Translations under genes and position numbers: made by a program
Assembly: GCA_037074765.1 (NCBI GenBank)
Contig: JBAMDO010000061.1
Location: 186,001 to 250,000, forward strand
DNA length: 64,000 nt
Source: Mansonella perstans
Taxonomy: Eukaryota > Nematoda > Chromadorea > Rhabditida > Onchocercidae
Reading direction: 5' to 3'
Notes under the pieces: model-generated
The model's database searches: none
Told to the model about the DNA's origin: nothing
What the model saw: the letters and a program-made list of their open reading frames with translations, nothing else
Shown here: positions 27,201 through 38,597 of the stretch, piece by piece
Layout of the letters: every line of letters starts with the position of its first letter
Numbering within the stretch: position 1 is the stretch's first letter

Positions 27201-29297
27201 CTATCTATCTACCTACCTACCTATCTATCTATCTTATACCTTCTTTCCCTCTTCATTCATTATTGCAAGGATTATTTTTGACTATTTTCAATAAGCTCCC
27301 TCCCTCATTCCTTTTTTTCTTTCCCTCATACCTATACTTTTATCGATTGGTGGTTAGTTGCAATAAGTGAGAGTATAATAGCGACGATTTCGCAAAAAAA
27401 AAAAAAAAAAAAAAAAAACTTTGTAATAGAAACAATTTCAAAAGCCCGGAAATACCAAGTACAGCAATAATATGAAAGCGATGTTGGAATGGAGTACAAA
27501 GAGGGATGGACCAAAATGAATAAAAGAAAACACGTGCAACTAGTAAAGATGGGAAATACCTCGAGGGGAGGGGGGGAGAAATGCCTTGACAATTGCCTTA
27601 AGCAAAGGATGCTGCTTATTGTTATTTCTGGCCTTTTTAATTATCTAAATTGAATTCATTTCAAAGGCCAATACAAGTAATCTCTCAAAGCTTTTCTTTC
27701 CTATTTTTCACTACTATATTAAGCTTACCCTATATTTGTAACCCTACAAACCAGTAATTACTATAAAATATCCATCTATTTTTTTGCTCTGAATATAAGA
27801 TGCCTTACTCATCATGTACATATGCTAAAATTGAAGTAATTAAAGGAATTTATGTGAGAAAAATGCTATCATTTGTAGAGCTAACATACCTTACCAATTT
27901 CAAAAAAAATTTTTCCTTATCCTACCATAATATCCATGAAGATCTCACGTATCCATTAATATCTTACATATCCATCTCAACAAATCTGAATTTGATGTTG
28001 CATCGGAACTTGTTCCAACAACAACAACAACCTAATGCTATTTATTTTACGACCAGCGCAACCATCACAACAACTATGGGTTAAATCATCACAATAAACT
28101 ATTACTTATCTTCATATCTGATAATAATATACACATATATATATATATATGTATATGTATAAATAGGTACTTACAACCATAGTAGGATCAAATTATGATC
28201 AAAAAGTTTCGCTGGTCAAAAAATATCTCTAATTGCATAATTGATATACTCCAAACTTCTTGCAACAGTTTAGCACTCATCAACATTTCATTACAAAACA
28301 TAGCAAAAGAATTAACGAAATAAACAAATGATATAAAAGAAATTGCCATGAACTTCTAATCATTTCACCTTCCAAAAAAAAATATTCAAACTATTCATTT
28401 TAAAATATCTTTTTTCGCTATCCCTTCTGTATAATTTGCCTACTATTTAAAAGAAAATAATATTTTCAAAAAAAAAAACGAGAAACATGCCAATGGATTG
28501 ACTGATTTATTTATTCCCTTTCATTTTCTATCTGTTCTATTTTAATTAATTTATTTTTTTTTTTTTTTGAAAGAAAAACAATGACTAAAATATATGAACT
28601 ATTTGTTTACTCGTAAAAAAATAAAAAAATCAAATCTTAGGAAAAAAAATTTTTTTCCTATCACAAAAATAAAAAAAAACAATGTTTATGATATATGTAT
28701 AATGGCATCTCACTAGACCTCACACAAAGTGTCGTTGCTATTCATTCCTATGTGTTAGTCTCATAACTAAAATCATTAAAATTTAAGGTAAAAGAATTAT
28801 ATATAATACATACATACACACACACACACACATATGAACATGCATAGTTTTTTTAACATTTCTTTGCTTAATTCTATGTTAGAATTGCAAAGATTTAAAC
28901 TTAAAACAGAAATGACAAATTTTTTTTTGCTGCTAACCGATAAATGAAATGCATCATTGGAATTTGTTTTGAGATATGAATTGGACGAGAAAAACAGGGC
29001 GATATGTACTTGCGGCAAATACTTTTTAGACTATTGAGGCATTTTTTTGTTCATTCATTTTACTCCTTCAGTGTAGCATATGTATAGCATTCTGAATTCT
29101 TTTCATCACCCTGTCTGTTGTTTACCTAATTAATTAATTGGGAAAAAGCACTTTAGTATTTTCCCAATGGCTCACATGAGAAAATAGTTGCGAATAGTGA
29201 TCAATTAATTAAAAAACATCTTCTCATGATGCATTTATTAGTGTAAATTAGCTAGAAAAATATACAATAAAATGATTTAATATATCATTCTATATAC

Positions 29298-29344
<47 letters not shown>

Positions 29345-32300
29345 GAAACAACTATAAATTTTGGAATCAAAGTTTTCAATCAAATAATTTAATAGAGAAT
29401 GAAGAGAGGCTAAGAGAACAATATAATTAACCTCAATGAATAGAAAAAAAAAAGACAACAAACGACAAATGATATTTTTATTGATAATAATCTAATTCAT
29501 TATTTAAAGATGTAATAAATCATTGAGATAAATTTACAAGCTTACCTTACCATACAAATTTTATATGAGATAAATTTATAATATATATTTAATTTAAAAA
29601 AAATCTAATATGAAAAATGCATACCTTGTAGTAGAATGCGTTGCTCAAGCAAAGTATCAATAGCACCAATCGCTGATTTACGTACCTAAAATTTATTGCA
29701 AATTGAAATTCTATATCATACATAGATATGATATGTTTAATCCTTTTTTTTTTTCCAAATTGATAATTTACATGTTTTCTTTAAAAAAAGAAAGGAATAA
29801 AGTTGACATTGATTTTAAATTACACAAATTTGTACTTGCAGTACTTTTTTTTTAAAACATTATTTGAACAGATTGAAGAACTGAATTCGATACGAGAAAA
29901 CAAACAAACTAAAACAACACAGCAATGAACAGGGAAGCAAAAGCCAAAACATCAACATTTGCTTATAATGTTATTTCCCAACGCTTTCTCCCTGCTCAAT
30001 CATTAAACAGGTTAATACATGTGTTCCATCACATTCCTCAAATGCTTTTCTTTTCTAAGACTGATTATTGCAGATGTTGCAACAATAAATAACTATAACA
30101 ACAAAAGAAAACAAGACTAATTTTGGAACAAAATATGGGCAATTTTTATACGAAGGAAAATATAATAAGTTTAATAAAGAAAAAAAAAAGTCAAAATGTA
30201 ACAATAAATTAAACAGCAAGTTGTGGACTTACATGAAGATATAGTAGAAAGCAATAATATTCAATTTTTGAGAGTAAATTCTATTTCATATCAATTTAAT
30301 ATCAATATTATAAAAAGAAAAAAAAAACACTAACTGTAATTTCCCATGCACATTCCTTATGTGAATCTCTTTTACTTGGAAGAAATCAAGCAAAAAAGAG
30401 TTTAAATTTTCAAAATATCATAACAATTAGCAATATATATCTATGTATATAGGATATGGAGTATGAGTAAGATTACACCTAGTATTTTGAATTTCATCTC
30501 CTTATTTTTCAGGATAAAAACCTCTAATGGATGAAAATGTTTTTTGAAGCTCTTTGAAATGATTCATCATTGCTTCAAGATCAACCATACTTTAAAAATG
30601 ACTTGTAAAACTTAGAATCTCCCTTTGTTCTCCAAACCGAATTCTTTACTACGAATTCACTTCATATCATGCATGACTTATAGTGATTTGGTTGAAAAAA
30701 ACTCCAAAAATTTTGGAAAAAAATTCAACATCCTCAACAATTTTATAAATTCAAACGGATATTTTAGGCTTTTCTAAGAGATCAAAAAAGATATCCTTTT
30801 CTACATACTCATTTTGGTTCATATTATCCATCGAACGTCCAGATATTTCGATGAATCATCATCCTGATATATTAAATGGATTGAAACATAACTTACTGCT
30901 GTTTATTTCTGACCCTCAAGTAAATAATTTTATAAACTAAATATTTCTCTATCTTTCCTCGACATCTGGCATGAAATAGAATCCCCAAAACTTAACTACC
31001 AAACTTCTCTCATTCAAACAAGAATTTCTATTTGTTAATTTGTACCTTTAAAAGAACTTGAATACATTTCTGCTAATAGTTTCAACAAATTTCCATTTGA
31101 CAATATAGATGAGACTATTTTCATGACTTTATTCGTTCCTACACTTATATTATTAGATGAACAAAATATTAACAAAACTTTTTGATCTCATCAATAATTG
31201 TTAGAAAAATATAATCACTTCATCTTATGTTATCATTATTATTAGATTTATCTTTTGATAGATGATCATAAATATGCTCTACTAATAATATCAAATAAAA
31301 TTATTGCTTACTTACAATATTAATTTTACAATTTTTACTTCATTAAAAATTATCAAAATTTCATTTCAATCATTTCTAAAAATTAATTGTCCTTGATTTC
31401 CTAAAAATCCTTTTTTTATTTGTTCATCCAGATATAACTACTAACTAATAAATAGAAAAATGGGGACCGTTGTGGTTGATTGATTCTCTTTTCCCTTCTT
31501 CTTCTTCTTCTTTTTCAAGGTCAAAAAAATCTAAACTGCTAATATTATTGGTGCTTTTTTTTTTTTTTTTTTTTTTTTTTGCTTTGCAGCAGAGCTTTTA
31601 CAGCGGAACACTGCACACAATTCAATTCAATCACCTAAAAAAAAAAACGGCCCACAAAAAGGACAAAAAAATTCAAGTCATTGCAATGAAAACGAATAGG
31701 AAAAGGCATCAAGGAAAAACGCGAAACAAAAAAAAAAAAAAAAAAAAAAACAAAAAAAAAAATGAAAATGCAAAATAGATGATTGTGAAGAGCATTTTTC
31801 TCTCTCCTCCCTCATTAAGCAGCATCTGTCATTTTCCCAAAGCCTCTACCCCCTCCCCCTACCCTTTCCTTCCCTTTGGTTCTTTCCTATGATGCAAATT
31901 ATTAAATATTCAAAGCATAAATTTTACTCAATTTTTGAATTAATCAAAAAAAAAAATTCTCTCTCCTCAATTAGCTAACAACTTTAGCAATGCTTTTCTT
32001 GAAAGTACACACATTATCCACGTGCATTACTGTTATCACTACTACACTTATAGTAGTATCTTAGTAATTTCAATAAATTACAACAAAGTAAACTGATTAA
32101 TCTATTGTGTACCTATTTCAACATCATTACACTTAACAATAATAACTACATTAAATACATTAAAACTAAAACAAACGCTTCAATTTGATTAAATTTGCAG
32201 ATAGGATTTAAGTGTTATATTTCTTGGTATATTTTTTTTACATGTACTGTTCTATAAAAGTAACAGAAAAAAATTTCAACAATATATCAAATAGCAATGC

Positions 32301-34393
32301 CAATAAAACTATCTGATCAAATTGCAGCTAACTTACTTGGAAACAGGCTGTTTTCAAAAATTCTAAAGCATAGTTGGAAATTTAATGCTCCGAAAATAAA
32401 GTTTCAAACTTATAGTTATTCACTCCTATTTACATCAACTACATACGTTAACTACATAGTTTGAATAAATGAGCATAAGTTTTGAAAATAAAAATTTTGT
32501 TGAATCAGAGAGAAAACAATCAGTCTAGATATTATGATTCAAATGATATAAGAAATAATTGCAGTTTTTTTTTTTCCTTTCTTCCACAGAACAAGATAAG
32601 AGTACAATAAAAACTATTAATATAATTTTAGTAAAGACAGGCACACCGTTCAGAAAAAAGGAAAAGTATTGTGTTAATTTTACTGCAGAGACAAGAGAAC
32701 AACATTAAAAAGAGAACAAGAGAACCGATTGCCATTACTGCAAAGCACCGACCTTCGAAGCTAACAAGAACCTGCTCATTTCCCGAGAACAATCTTGCTT
32801 CTACAGCATTATTGGGAAAAATTGCTTAGCAAGTTTTGGAATAGTCAACAATCACGAAAATTGTTTTAAGAAGATAATTGAACAACATAACAGAAAACGA
32901 AAAAATGGAATAAAGAAATGAGATTCAAATTTTGTTCCCAGGAAAGAAGAACCGATAAACCTTCCAAAAATACTATAACAAAATTTTGCTCATTTTCAGG
33001 AGAAATATCAGCTTTTAGTTATCTAAGACAAGATGTAAAATATAACAATTGACTTTAGATAATGACACTTACACTATCGGTGGCATGCTCCAGAGCATTC
33101 GCTAATAGCACTGGTAATACTTTATGGACTCGTTTCATCAGGTGTTCAACTGCCATAAATTCAACATACAATGATGGAACTTGTTCCACTAGCATAGCAC
33201 ATAATTTAGCATCTGCAATTCAAAAAAGATATATATATATATATGCAGAGATTAATATATACAAGTGAATTTCCCAACTCTAATAAATGAACTCAAACTT
33301 ATGCCTTTCCTAATTTCGATCATGTTGTTTACGATAAAGTGAGCTTAACCAGGCAGTGTCAATACTATAAACTGAAATAAGTTTTGATAAGAGGAATAAA
33401 CTGTTTATCCATTAAAAAGTGGACCCAGTACATATAATGCCGTAACCAACTAAAACCCTATCGACTTCAATGTTTTGCGTCGTAGAAGTCAATTTAATGA
33501 ATTACAGTATTTTATAGAACAGTAAGTCTGAAATGGCTTTAAATAACACACATGAGATGAATTTATTGGCAGTATAAAATTTCGATGACGTTCGTAAATT
33601 TTTTTCGATGTTCATAAACATTCCATGTAAGATATTTCTTAACGGAAAACTCGTTAAGATAACAAGACAAAGACTGTGACCATTTTTTTCATTATTGAAA
33701 AAATACCTGTTTCTTTAGCAAATACATTTTCAATGAGACTAAAGACAACTTCGATTTCCCGTTGATCTTTTTCGATATTCAATGTCTGTAACATTTTTGA
33801 CAGATCGCGGATTGCAATTTCCCTGGAAAAAGTTTCTGCTTTGACCAATTACACGAACAAAAGAGATTCTAAAATGACAATCAGATCAACAATTGAAAAG
33901 TAAGAAGCTCAAATTTACCAATTCCCAAAGGCTAAAAAATAGTTCCAATTTTTCTCAAAACAAACTATTCAAGACTCCTAATAACTCACAAGAAATGTCA
34001 TTATGCTTACAAGGAAGCGTAAATTGATATACTAGATGATGAGTTTGGTTTTGTTCCAAATGCAGTATCCTGTTCATATCATAAAACAAAATTCTTAGTA
34101 TTTAATCAAAAACTTATTTATCATCATCGAAAGCGAAAGAAACGTACCTATCGGATAGATTATCGCTACGTGCATATAATAAAAATGTGTCGTAGTGAAG
34201 TACTTCCATATTTTCTACTTCCATTCCTGGAAATATAAAAATGAAACATTTTATTTAGCAGAAAATTATTTGTAAAACATAATAACATTGTTAGCAACAG
34301 ACCAAATCTGTTTTGGATAATGAAAATAAAACTTTCATTAATTGTACCCAACCAACCTTCGCTGAATTCATTTTCGCTAAATTCAATAACCAT
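9235..34393 (-). CDS. ppfr-1: Protein phosphatase 4 regulatory subunit 1 (HEAT-repeat protein)
   Basis: Scaffold subunit that binds the PP4 catalytic subunit. Exons in transcript order: 34393..34357, 34226..34148, 33822..33707, 33212..33073, 29685..29625, [22039..22002 tentative], 19756..19643, 15817..15758, 15496..15332, 14471..14366, 13989..13791, 13574..13476, 13136..12956, 12670..12449, 12042..11830, 11663..11484, 11097..10936, 10739..10633, 10510..10428, 10203..10023, 9906..9806, 9700..9507, 9303..9235. Every junction keeps phase; the model is about 968 aa (human PPP4R1 is about 950). The N-terminal HEAT block includes LLEQ, FHIRK, WGVRKSSCEVF and the following AFQQLGRF helix. A middle acidic, low-complexity region has a D/E-rich stretch in the 12956..13136 exon and an Asn run in the next. 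The C-terminal HEAT block carries RYCAYSFPAVAFTLGRNNW, LASDMQWRIRHMLALSIHE, LVPIF and NWRYR. The ATG at 34393 lies 17 bases after a TTTTCAG acceptor (34411), which fits trans-splicing. A short exon between 22002 and 19756 may still be missing. Confidence 0.92.
14598..14622. repeat. (AC)n microsatellite in a ppfr-1 intron
   Basis: About 11-12 AC dinucleotides in the intron between the 14366..14471 and 15332..15496 exons. Confidence 0.9.
14803..15175. repeat. AAT/AAC-rich imperfect trinucleotide repeats
   Basis: Two blocks (about 14803-14910 and 15057-15175) of interrupted TAA, TAAC and TGATAA units, separated by unique sequence. Both are intronic in ppfr-1. Confidence 0.8.
16527..16632. repeat. 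53-bp tandem duplication
   Basis: Two adjacent 53-bp copies starting CAGTTATTACAA, differing at one position that I can see (AAAAG versus AAGAG). The near identity suggests a recent duplication inside the ppfr-1 intron. Confidence 0.9.
18902..18955. repeat. (CATC/CATT)n tetranucleotide repeat
   Basis: A run of CATC units followed by CATT units inside a ppfr-1 intron. Confidence 0.85.
19757..20633 (-). other. ppfr-1 intron segment 3' of mir-2
   Basis: AT-rich sequence with A/T homopolymers and a TATATA run. Nothing coding was recognised, although a short missing ppfr-1 exon could lie in this stretch or between mir-2 and 22002. Confidence 0.5.
20634..20708 (-). ncRNA. mir-2: microRNA precursor, mir-2 family
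   Basis: On the minus strand the 3p arm (about 20639-20661) begins TATCACAGCCAGC and, from memory, matches the nematode miR-2 mature sequence over 22 positions, including the family seed ATCACAGC. The other arm (about 20679-20705) is complementary: CAACAC pairs with GTGTTG, TCAAAG with CTTTGA and GTGATG with TATCAC. A loop of about 17 nt separates them. The mature sequence on the 3p arm is the usual arrangement for the mir-2 family. It lies inside a ppfr-1 intron on the host gene's strand, so it may be processed from the host transcript or driven by its own promoter. No second mir-2-type seed was found in this intron. Confidence 0.93.
20709..23940 (-). other. ppfr-1 intronic interval between mir-2 and mir-71
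   Basis: About 3.2 kb. It contains a tentative 38-nt ppfr-1 exon at 22002..22039: acceptor TTTCACAG, donor GTGTCT, phase 1 in and phase 0 out, encoding AALKVYGVERIRQ. This can be aligned loosely with the PPP4R1 segment after LLEQ. The rest is AT-rich with an ACT/CTA trinucleotide block (about 22135-22220). Confidence 0.45.
22135..22222. repeat. (ACT)n imperfect trinucleotide repeat
   Basis: Interrupted CTA/ACT units with TGC and TTC variants. In translation they give long runs of Tyr, Val or Ser, which are not taken as coding. Confidence 0.85.
23941..24014 (-). ncRNA. mir-71: microRNA precursor, mir-71
   Basis: On the minus strand, 24006-23984 begins TGAAAGACATGGGTAGTG and, from memory, matches nematode miR-71 over the whole 23-nt mature length. 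The opposite arm (about 23967-23945) contains TATCACTATTCTGTTTTTCG, which pairs with it: TGAAAGACA faces TGTTTTTCG and AGTGA faces TCACT. A loop of about 17 nt joins them, and the mature sequence is on the 5p arm, as known for this family. It sits in a ppfr-1 intron in sense orientation, about 3.3 kb upstream (in transcript direction) of mir-2. The order mir-71 then mir-2 is the one known from protostome mir-71/mir-2 clusters. The local GC content is raised compared with the rest of the intron. Confidence 0.96.
26577..26690. repeat. C/T-only tract (CCCT, CCTT units)
   Basis: A strand-asymmetric polypyrimidine stretch with many CCCTCC and CCTT units followed by a T run. It could form a triplex-type structure. 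Intronic in ppfr-1. Confidence 0.8.
27094..27125. repeat. (TCTCAC)n hexanucleotide repeat
   Basis: About five copies of a CTCACT hexamer in the ppfr-1 intron. Confidence 0.85.
27163..27238. repeat. (TATC/TACC)n tetranucleotide repeat
   Basis: Mixed TACC and TATC tetramers with one interruption. Confidence 0.85.
29298..29344. repeat. (TC)n microsatellite
   Basis: More than 20 uninterrupted TC dinucleotides, about 280 bases downstream of the 29625..29685 ppfr-1 exon in transcript direction. Confidence 0.95.
29686..33072 (-). other. ppfr-1 intron (3.4 kb)
   Basis: Lies between the exons ending HATDS and starting VRKSAIG. It is AT-rich with long T and A homopolymers (about 31558-31581 and 31727-31763). 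No gene or structured RNA was recognised. Confidence 0.65.
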
Positions 34394-36323
34394 TTCGGAA
34401 AAATTAATAGCTGAAAATAAAAAAAACTTTCGCATTGCATTGTATTTATACAGCAGATTTTCTAAATTATACAAATCTTTCACCGATACAGTGATTGTCT
34501 TTCAGAGAATTTCTCAACTTAAAAAATACTTTAACAAGTATATTTTTGAACAAAAATACAAACTGATAATCTAATAGCTGCGAAAAATGAAATTACAAAA
34601 TTTGATACAAATTTAATTCATATATGATGCGTGCTTTCGGGATTAAATATCCAGAATTAAATATTCTTGCTTCAGTTACGAAATTCGAAACGCTATGAGC
34701 TATGCTTATAAAAGTAAATCACAAAGAACAATGAGTCATAGTTTAGGATGAAAAGTGAAGAAATCGTTAATAATTAAATTGTTGTCATTTGTTATTTTGT
34801 TGTTTAAAATTTATATTTTAAAAATATCTTTCCCATACCTTTTCATTGTAAGAAAAAGGAAAGCTTTCTAGAACATTTTCTTTTTGTAAATGATTAGAAA
34901 ATCTCACCGTATTCGCTTTGACTTTCCATAGTTTCATGTACAAATTTCAGTTCAAAAATGAGCTATACGTGCCAAAATTTAAAATAAATTAACAATTATT
35001 GATTCAAATCAGAACAAAAGAACAAATTTGATGCAAATAGTCCCTGAAAAATTTACTATTTCAATAACCCATAACCCGCCACTTTTCAAATCCACTCCCT
35101 CTTCCCTCACAACCACTAGCTATTGCGCTTGTTACCCGTTTAATCCCAAACGATATGAAAAAGTGATAAAATTCGTCCGTACGGAATGTTGGATTCGATG
35201 GATCGAACATAACATACACTGCTGGAGTAAAGTGTGTGAGTGCTATTCTTATTATTAAATCATCAAAAAAATTCTCCTTTTTATTCCTGTTTATATACAC
35301 ATAACATGTGAATAAATAATGCATTATAAATAGCAAACTAGAGATTAAATAAATAAGCCAAGTATCTAAAAGAGCCACAAAATTTTGGCTCAAAATTTTG
35401 GCTCATTCGAATATTTCATTCGCATATTTTACTTTTTTTTAGTTTTATTAATGGAATAATCATAAATGAGATAAATGTAAGTGATTGATTATCAGTGATA
35501 ATATACTCTCGACAAAATTAAATTTAACTCTATCTTTACAATCACAACTTATCTTATTTTTAACTTAACCCCTTATCAATCAAAAATAATCACTTTTCAT
35601 CCGTATTATTATTGGTTATTTTGGATGAGTTAACAAAAAGATTACTAGTTAGGGGTCACTATTATTACAATTATACTGTATTCGCTGCTAATATTGAATA
35701 TAATAATCATACATTTCTTTTAAGTTTATTATTAACGTATCGTAATTGTTATGTCAATTTGTAAACGTCATTTTATCATTCATTTTTTTCAATGATTATT
35801 TCAAAATGATTATTTCTTACTTTTACATTATATCTTTAGGAAAATTTTGGATATGCGTGTAATGTCAATGTAACATTTAATTATTGCAGAAAAACAAATC
35901 ATTTTAAGTTATATTTGAAAGTTTACAATGATAAATTTTAAATAAATTCATTATATTTTTCATTATGTTGCATAAAGTTGTCTGTTGAAGGATTGTATCA
36001 GGATTGGTTGTACCAATTGAGGAAGATTCTTGAAGAAGAAGAAGTAATTATTCTGAAATAAATCAAAAGAATATGGTAGTGATCATTGTGCATTACAAGC
36101 AATTGTTGGATAGATTAAAAATTGCAAAATCCGGTTCGGGAATATTCTTGCCACAACTTCTCTCAAAGTTTTTTTTCATTGCGCATTCCTCACCGACAAA
36201 AAGTTTTAAATTCCTTTCGCTTCTCATGTTATTCGATCATGCTAAAATTTCATTGTAAATGCAATCTTCTATCAGAGCAAACGATTCATCTCTGTATCTT
36301 TTTTCACCCAAAGATTTGATGCT

Positions 36324-36415
36324 TTTGGGATCTGCTATAGATTCCTGGTAATTTTGCTTCAACCAGAAGTGGGATCTGCTACAGATTCCTGGTAATTTTG
36401 ACTTCAACCAGAAGC
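36324..36415. repeat. 45-bp tandem duplication
   Basis: Two adjacent copies of a segment starting GGGATCTGCTA and ending CAACCAGAAG, differing at two or three positions. Confidence 0.85.
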
Positions 36416-37422
36416 ACTATCTTTTTATTTAAGCAAATAATTCTTGTAGCAGCTGACATTTGCTTAGATGGAAAAATTATTGAAAAAATAATGGACAGAA
36501 GCATGAAACAATGAGAGTAGCAATACAAGTAAGCGAATAGTTCATTGATGATAAAATAGATATGTGATAGTTTGAGCTGCTGAGAATATATTCGTTCTAT
36601 TTTCATTTCAAATTTTCAAATGAAATTGATGGGAATTACTTTCGAATTTTTTTTTTACAGATTTTGAAGTAATCCCTTGAATTTAGTCGCTTCATTGGAG
36701 TAAAAAATGAAACCATCCAATGATCTACTAATTATGTCCATGAACAAATATCACTGTGTGTTATTTCCGTTGATCTGTTGTACTGCAATGAAAAATATCA
36801 CAAATGTATCATTTCCATTGGTCTTATCTCGTTCGGTGAATAAATACAACGACAATAAAATACTTCAACTGATTTAATCTTATCTCGAAAATCCTCGACA
36901 CAATAGTTCGGCTAATCTGATCTTGTTTGGCGGTATCTTTACAGATTGGATAGATTATTCAGGTACTTCAGAATCAAAAAACATTGCTCGAATATTCTGT
37001 ATTAGCATCTCTTGTCTATCTAATTGATCTACACTCTTCCCATATCATACTATAACTAATCGTAAAAGAATTAATAGCAAAGATACGTTAAAATCTAGCC
37101 GTAATTCATAGCTCTTTGAGTTTTAAGGGGAAAAAACTAATTATAGATAATGCTTGAAATTATCGGCAAAATTTATAGAATTCGAAAATAATTTAATCAA
37201 AATTAATTGATATAGTCATATTTACATAGCTAAATAAATACTATTGCATCTAACATCGATTTATGTACACGAGAAAAATTTGCAAAAAATCTAGCTTGAA
37301 TAATTTCATTAACTCATTTAAGATAATAATAGTAGTAGTTTATACTTTATACTATTAGCAGAATTAGAAAATTCGATATAACACTTGATAAGAACAAATT
37401 ATTTATCAATATTTTTTAATCA

Positions 37423-37532
37423 ATTATCAATTAATAAGCTTTTATCTTTACTTACAAATTTTGGTTATAATTTGGTTATCAATTATCAATTAATAAGTTT
37501 TTATCTGTACTTACAAATATTTGGTTATTTTA
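37423..37532. repeat. Direct repeat, AT-rich
   Basis: The block TCAATTATCAATTAATAAG followed by TTTTATCTTTACTTACAAAT occurs twice within about 110 bases, each copy ending in a TTTGGTTA motif. Confidence 0.75.
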
Positions 37533-38456
37533 CGATAACATGTTGTAGATGGATCAGCAAAATGTTTCAATTAAGCCAAGCCCCAAAATTTTGTTCCTCA
37601 GAACTAAATGATTTCAGCAAATTACGGTATGATAAATAATTTATAAATTAACTTTAATTTTCGCTAACCATTATTGAAATCAAAAATAAAATTTTTTACT
37701 GTCAATTTAATTTACTAATTTCCAATTCATACCAAGTCCTATTAGAAATTTTGCGTAACTGATAAATCTCTGAAAATATTTAAATAATTTAGCTTTTTGC
37801 TATTCTCTGCACTCTCCTTCTATTTCTTTCTGTTTCCTCTTCGATTGTTTTTTTTTGCTAAATTTTTCTGGAAAATAAAAAATACATAAATGAATAAAAA
37901 GAACAAAATCTGGAAAACTTATTTCCTACTATTGTCAGAGAATCATTTGAAATGATCAATTTTATGTTCTGGAAACATGGCTGGAAAATAGGAAATTACT
38001 GAATCTTTATGCTTGTTTGGATGAAGAATTCCTTTATCACAGAAAACCACTAAATTTTTTTGATTATCACAGTGATATGAACTGATATATATCCAGTAGG
38101 TTGCTATCTAACTGATGATTAAATTTAATTTTAATTGTTCAGTGCGCCTTCCTGCATGTATCATATCTCTCTCGGCGAGGAAAAAAAATCAATCATTTCG
38201 ATGATTATATTATAATTAATTTCCAGGATATTATGATTAACAAAAAGTAATAAATAAATTTCAATTTCTATCATCAAAGAAAGTAAATTGATTTAAGCTA
38301 TAATACGATAATTTTATAATACATGCCGTCCCACATCCAAGTACCCAACGTTGCTTAACTTGATATGTCGTGCTTTCAATGTGTTATGATCGTAGACAAT
38401 ACAATAATGCATACATTAAATTCCTATCATTGTTTAGATTTGTTCTCCCACAAATT

Positions 38457-38457
<1 letters not shown>

Positions 38458-38526
<69 letters not shown>

Positions 38527-38597
38527 AGTAATAACAATATAGTCATAATAACAACAACTAATAATAATAATAATAATGAATAATATAATAATAATAA
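38458..38597. repeat. (AAT)n microsatellite
   Basis: About 22 uninterrupted AAT units followed by an interrupted AAC/AAT tail. Poly-Asn, poly-Leu or poly-Ile frames here are artefacts of the repeat. Confidence 0.95.

Larger units (their letters stand above)
24015..29624 (-). other. Long low-complexity intron of ppfr-1 upstream of mir-71
   Basis: 5.6 kb of intron after the 29625..29685 exon. It is packed with simple sequence: A runs, GATA/GATG-rich blocks (25620-26280), a pyrimidine tract (26577-26690), a TCTCAC repeat, a TATC/TACC repeat and a 24-base A run (near 27396). No coding sequence was recognised. Regulatory elements for mir-71 could lie here, but I could not identify any. Confidence 0.6.

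Noticed and set aside
33345..33375. AGGCAGTGT match to the start of nematode miR-34
   Set aside because: Only nine bases agree; the rest differs and no opposite arm pairs with it.
35061..35260. Minus-strand frame with mixed composition
   Set aside because: No recognisable domain, no initiator context or flanking exons.
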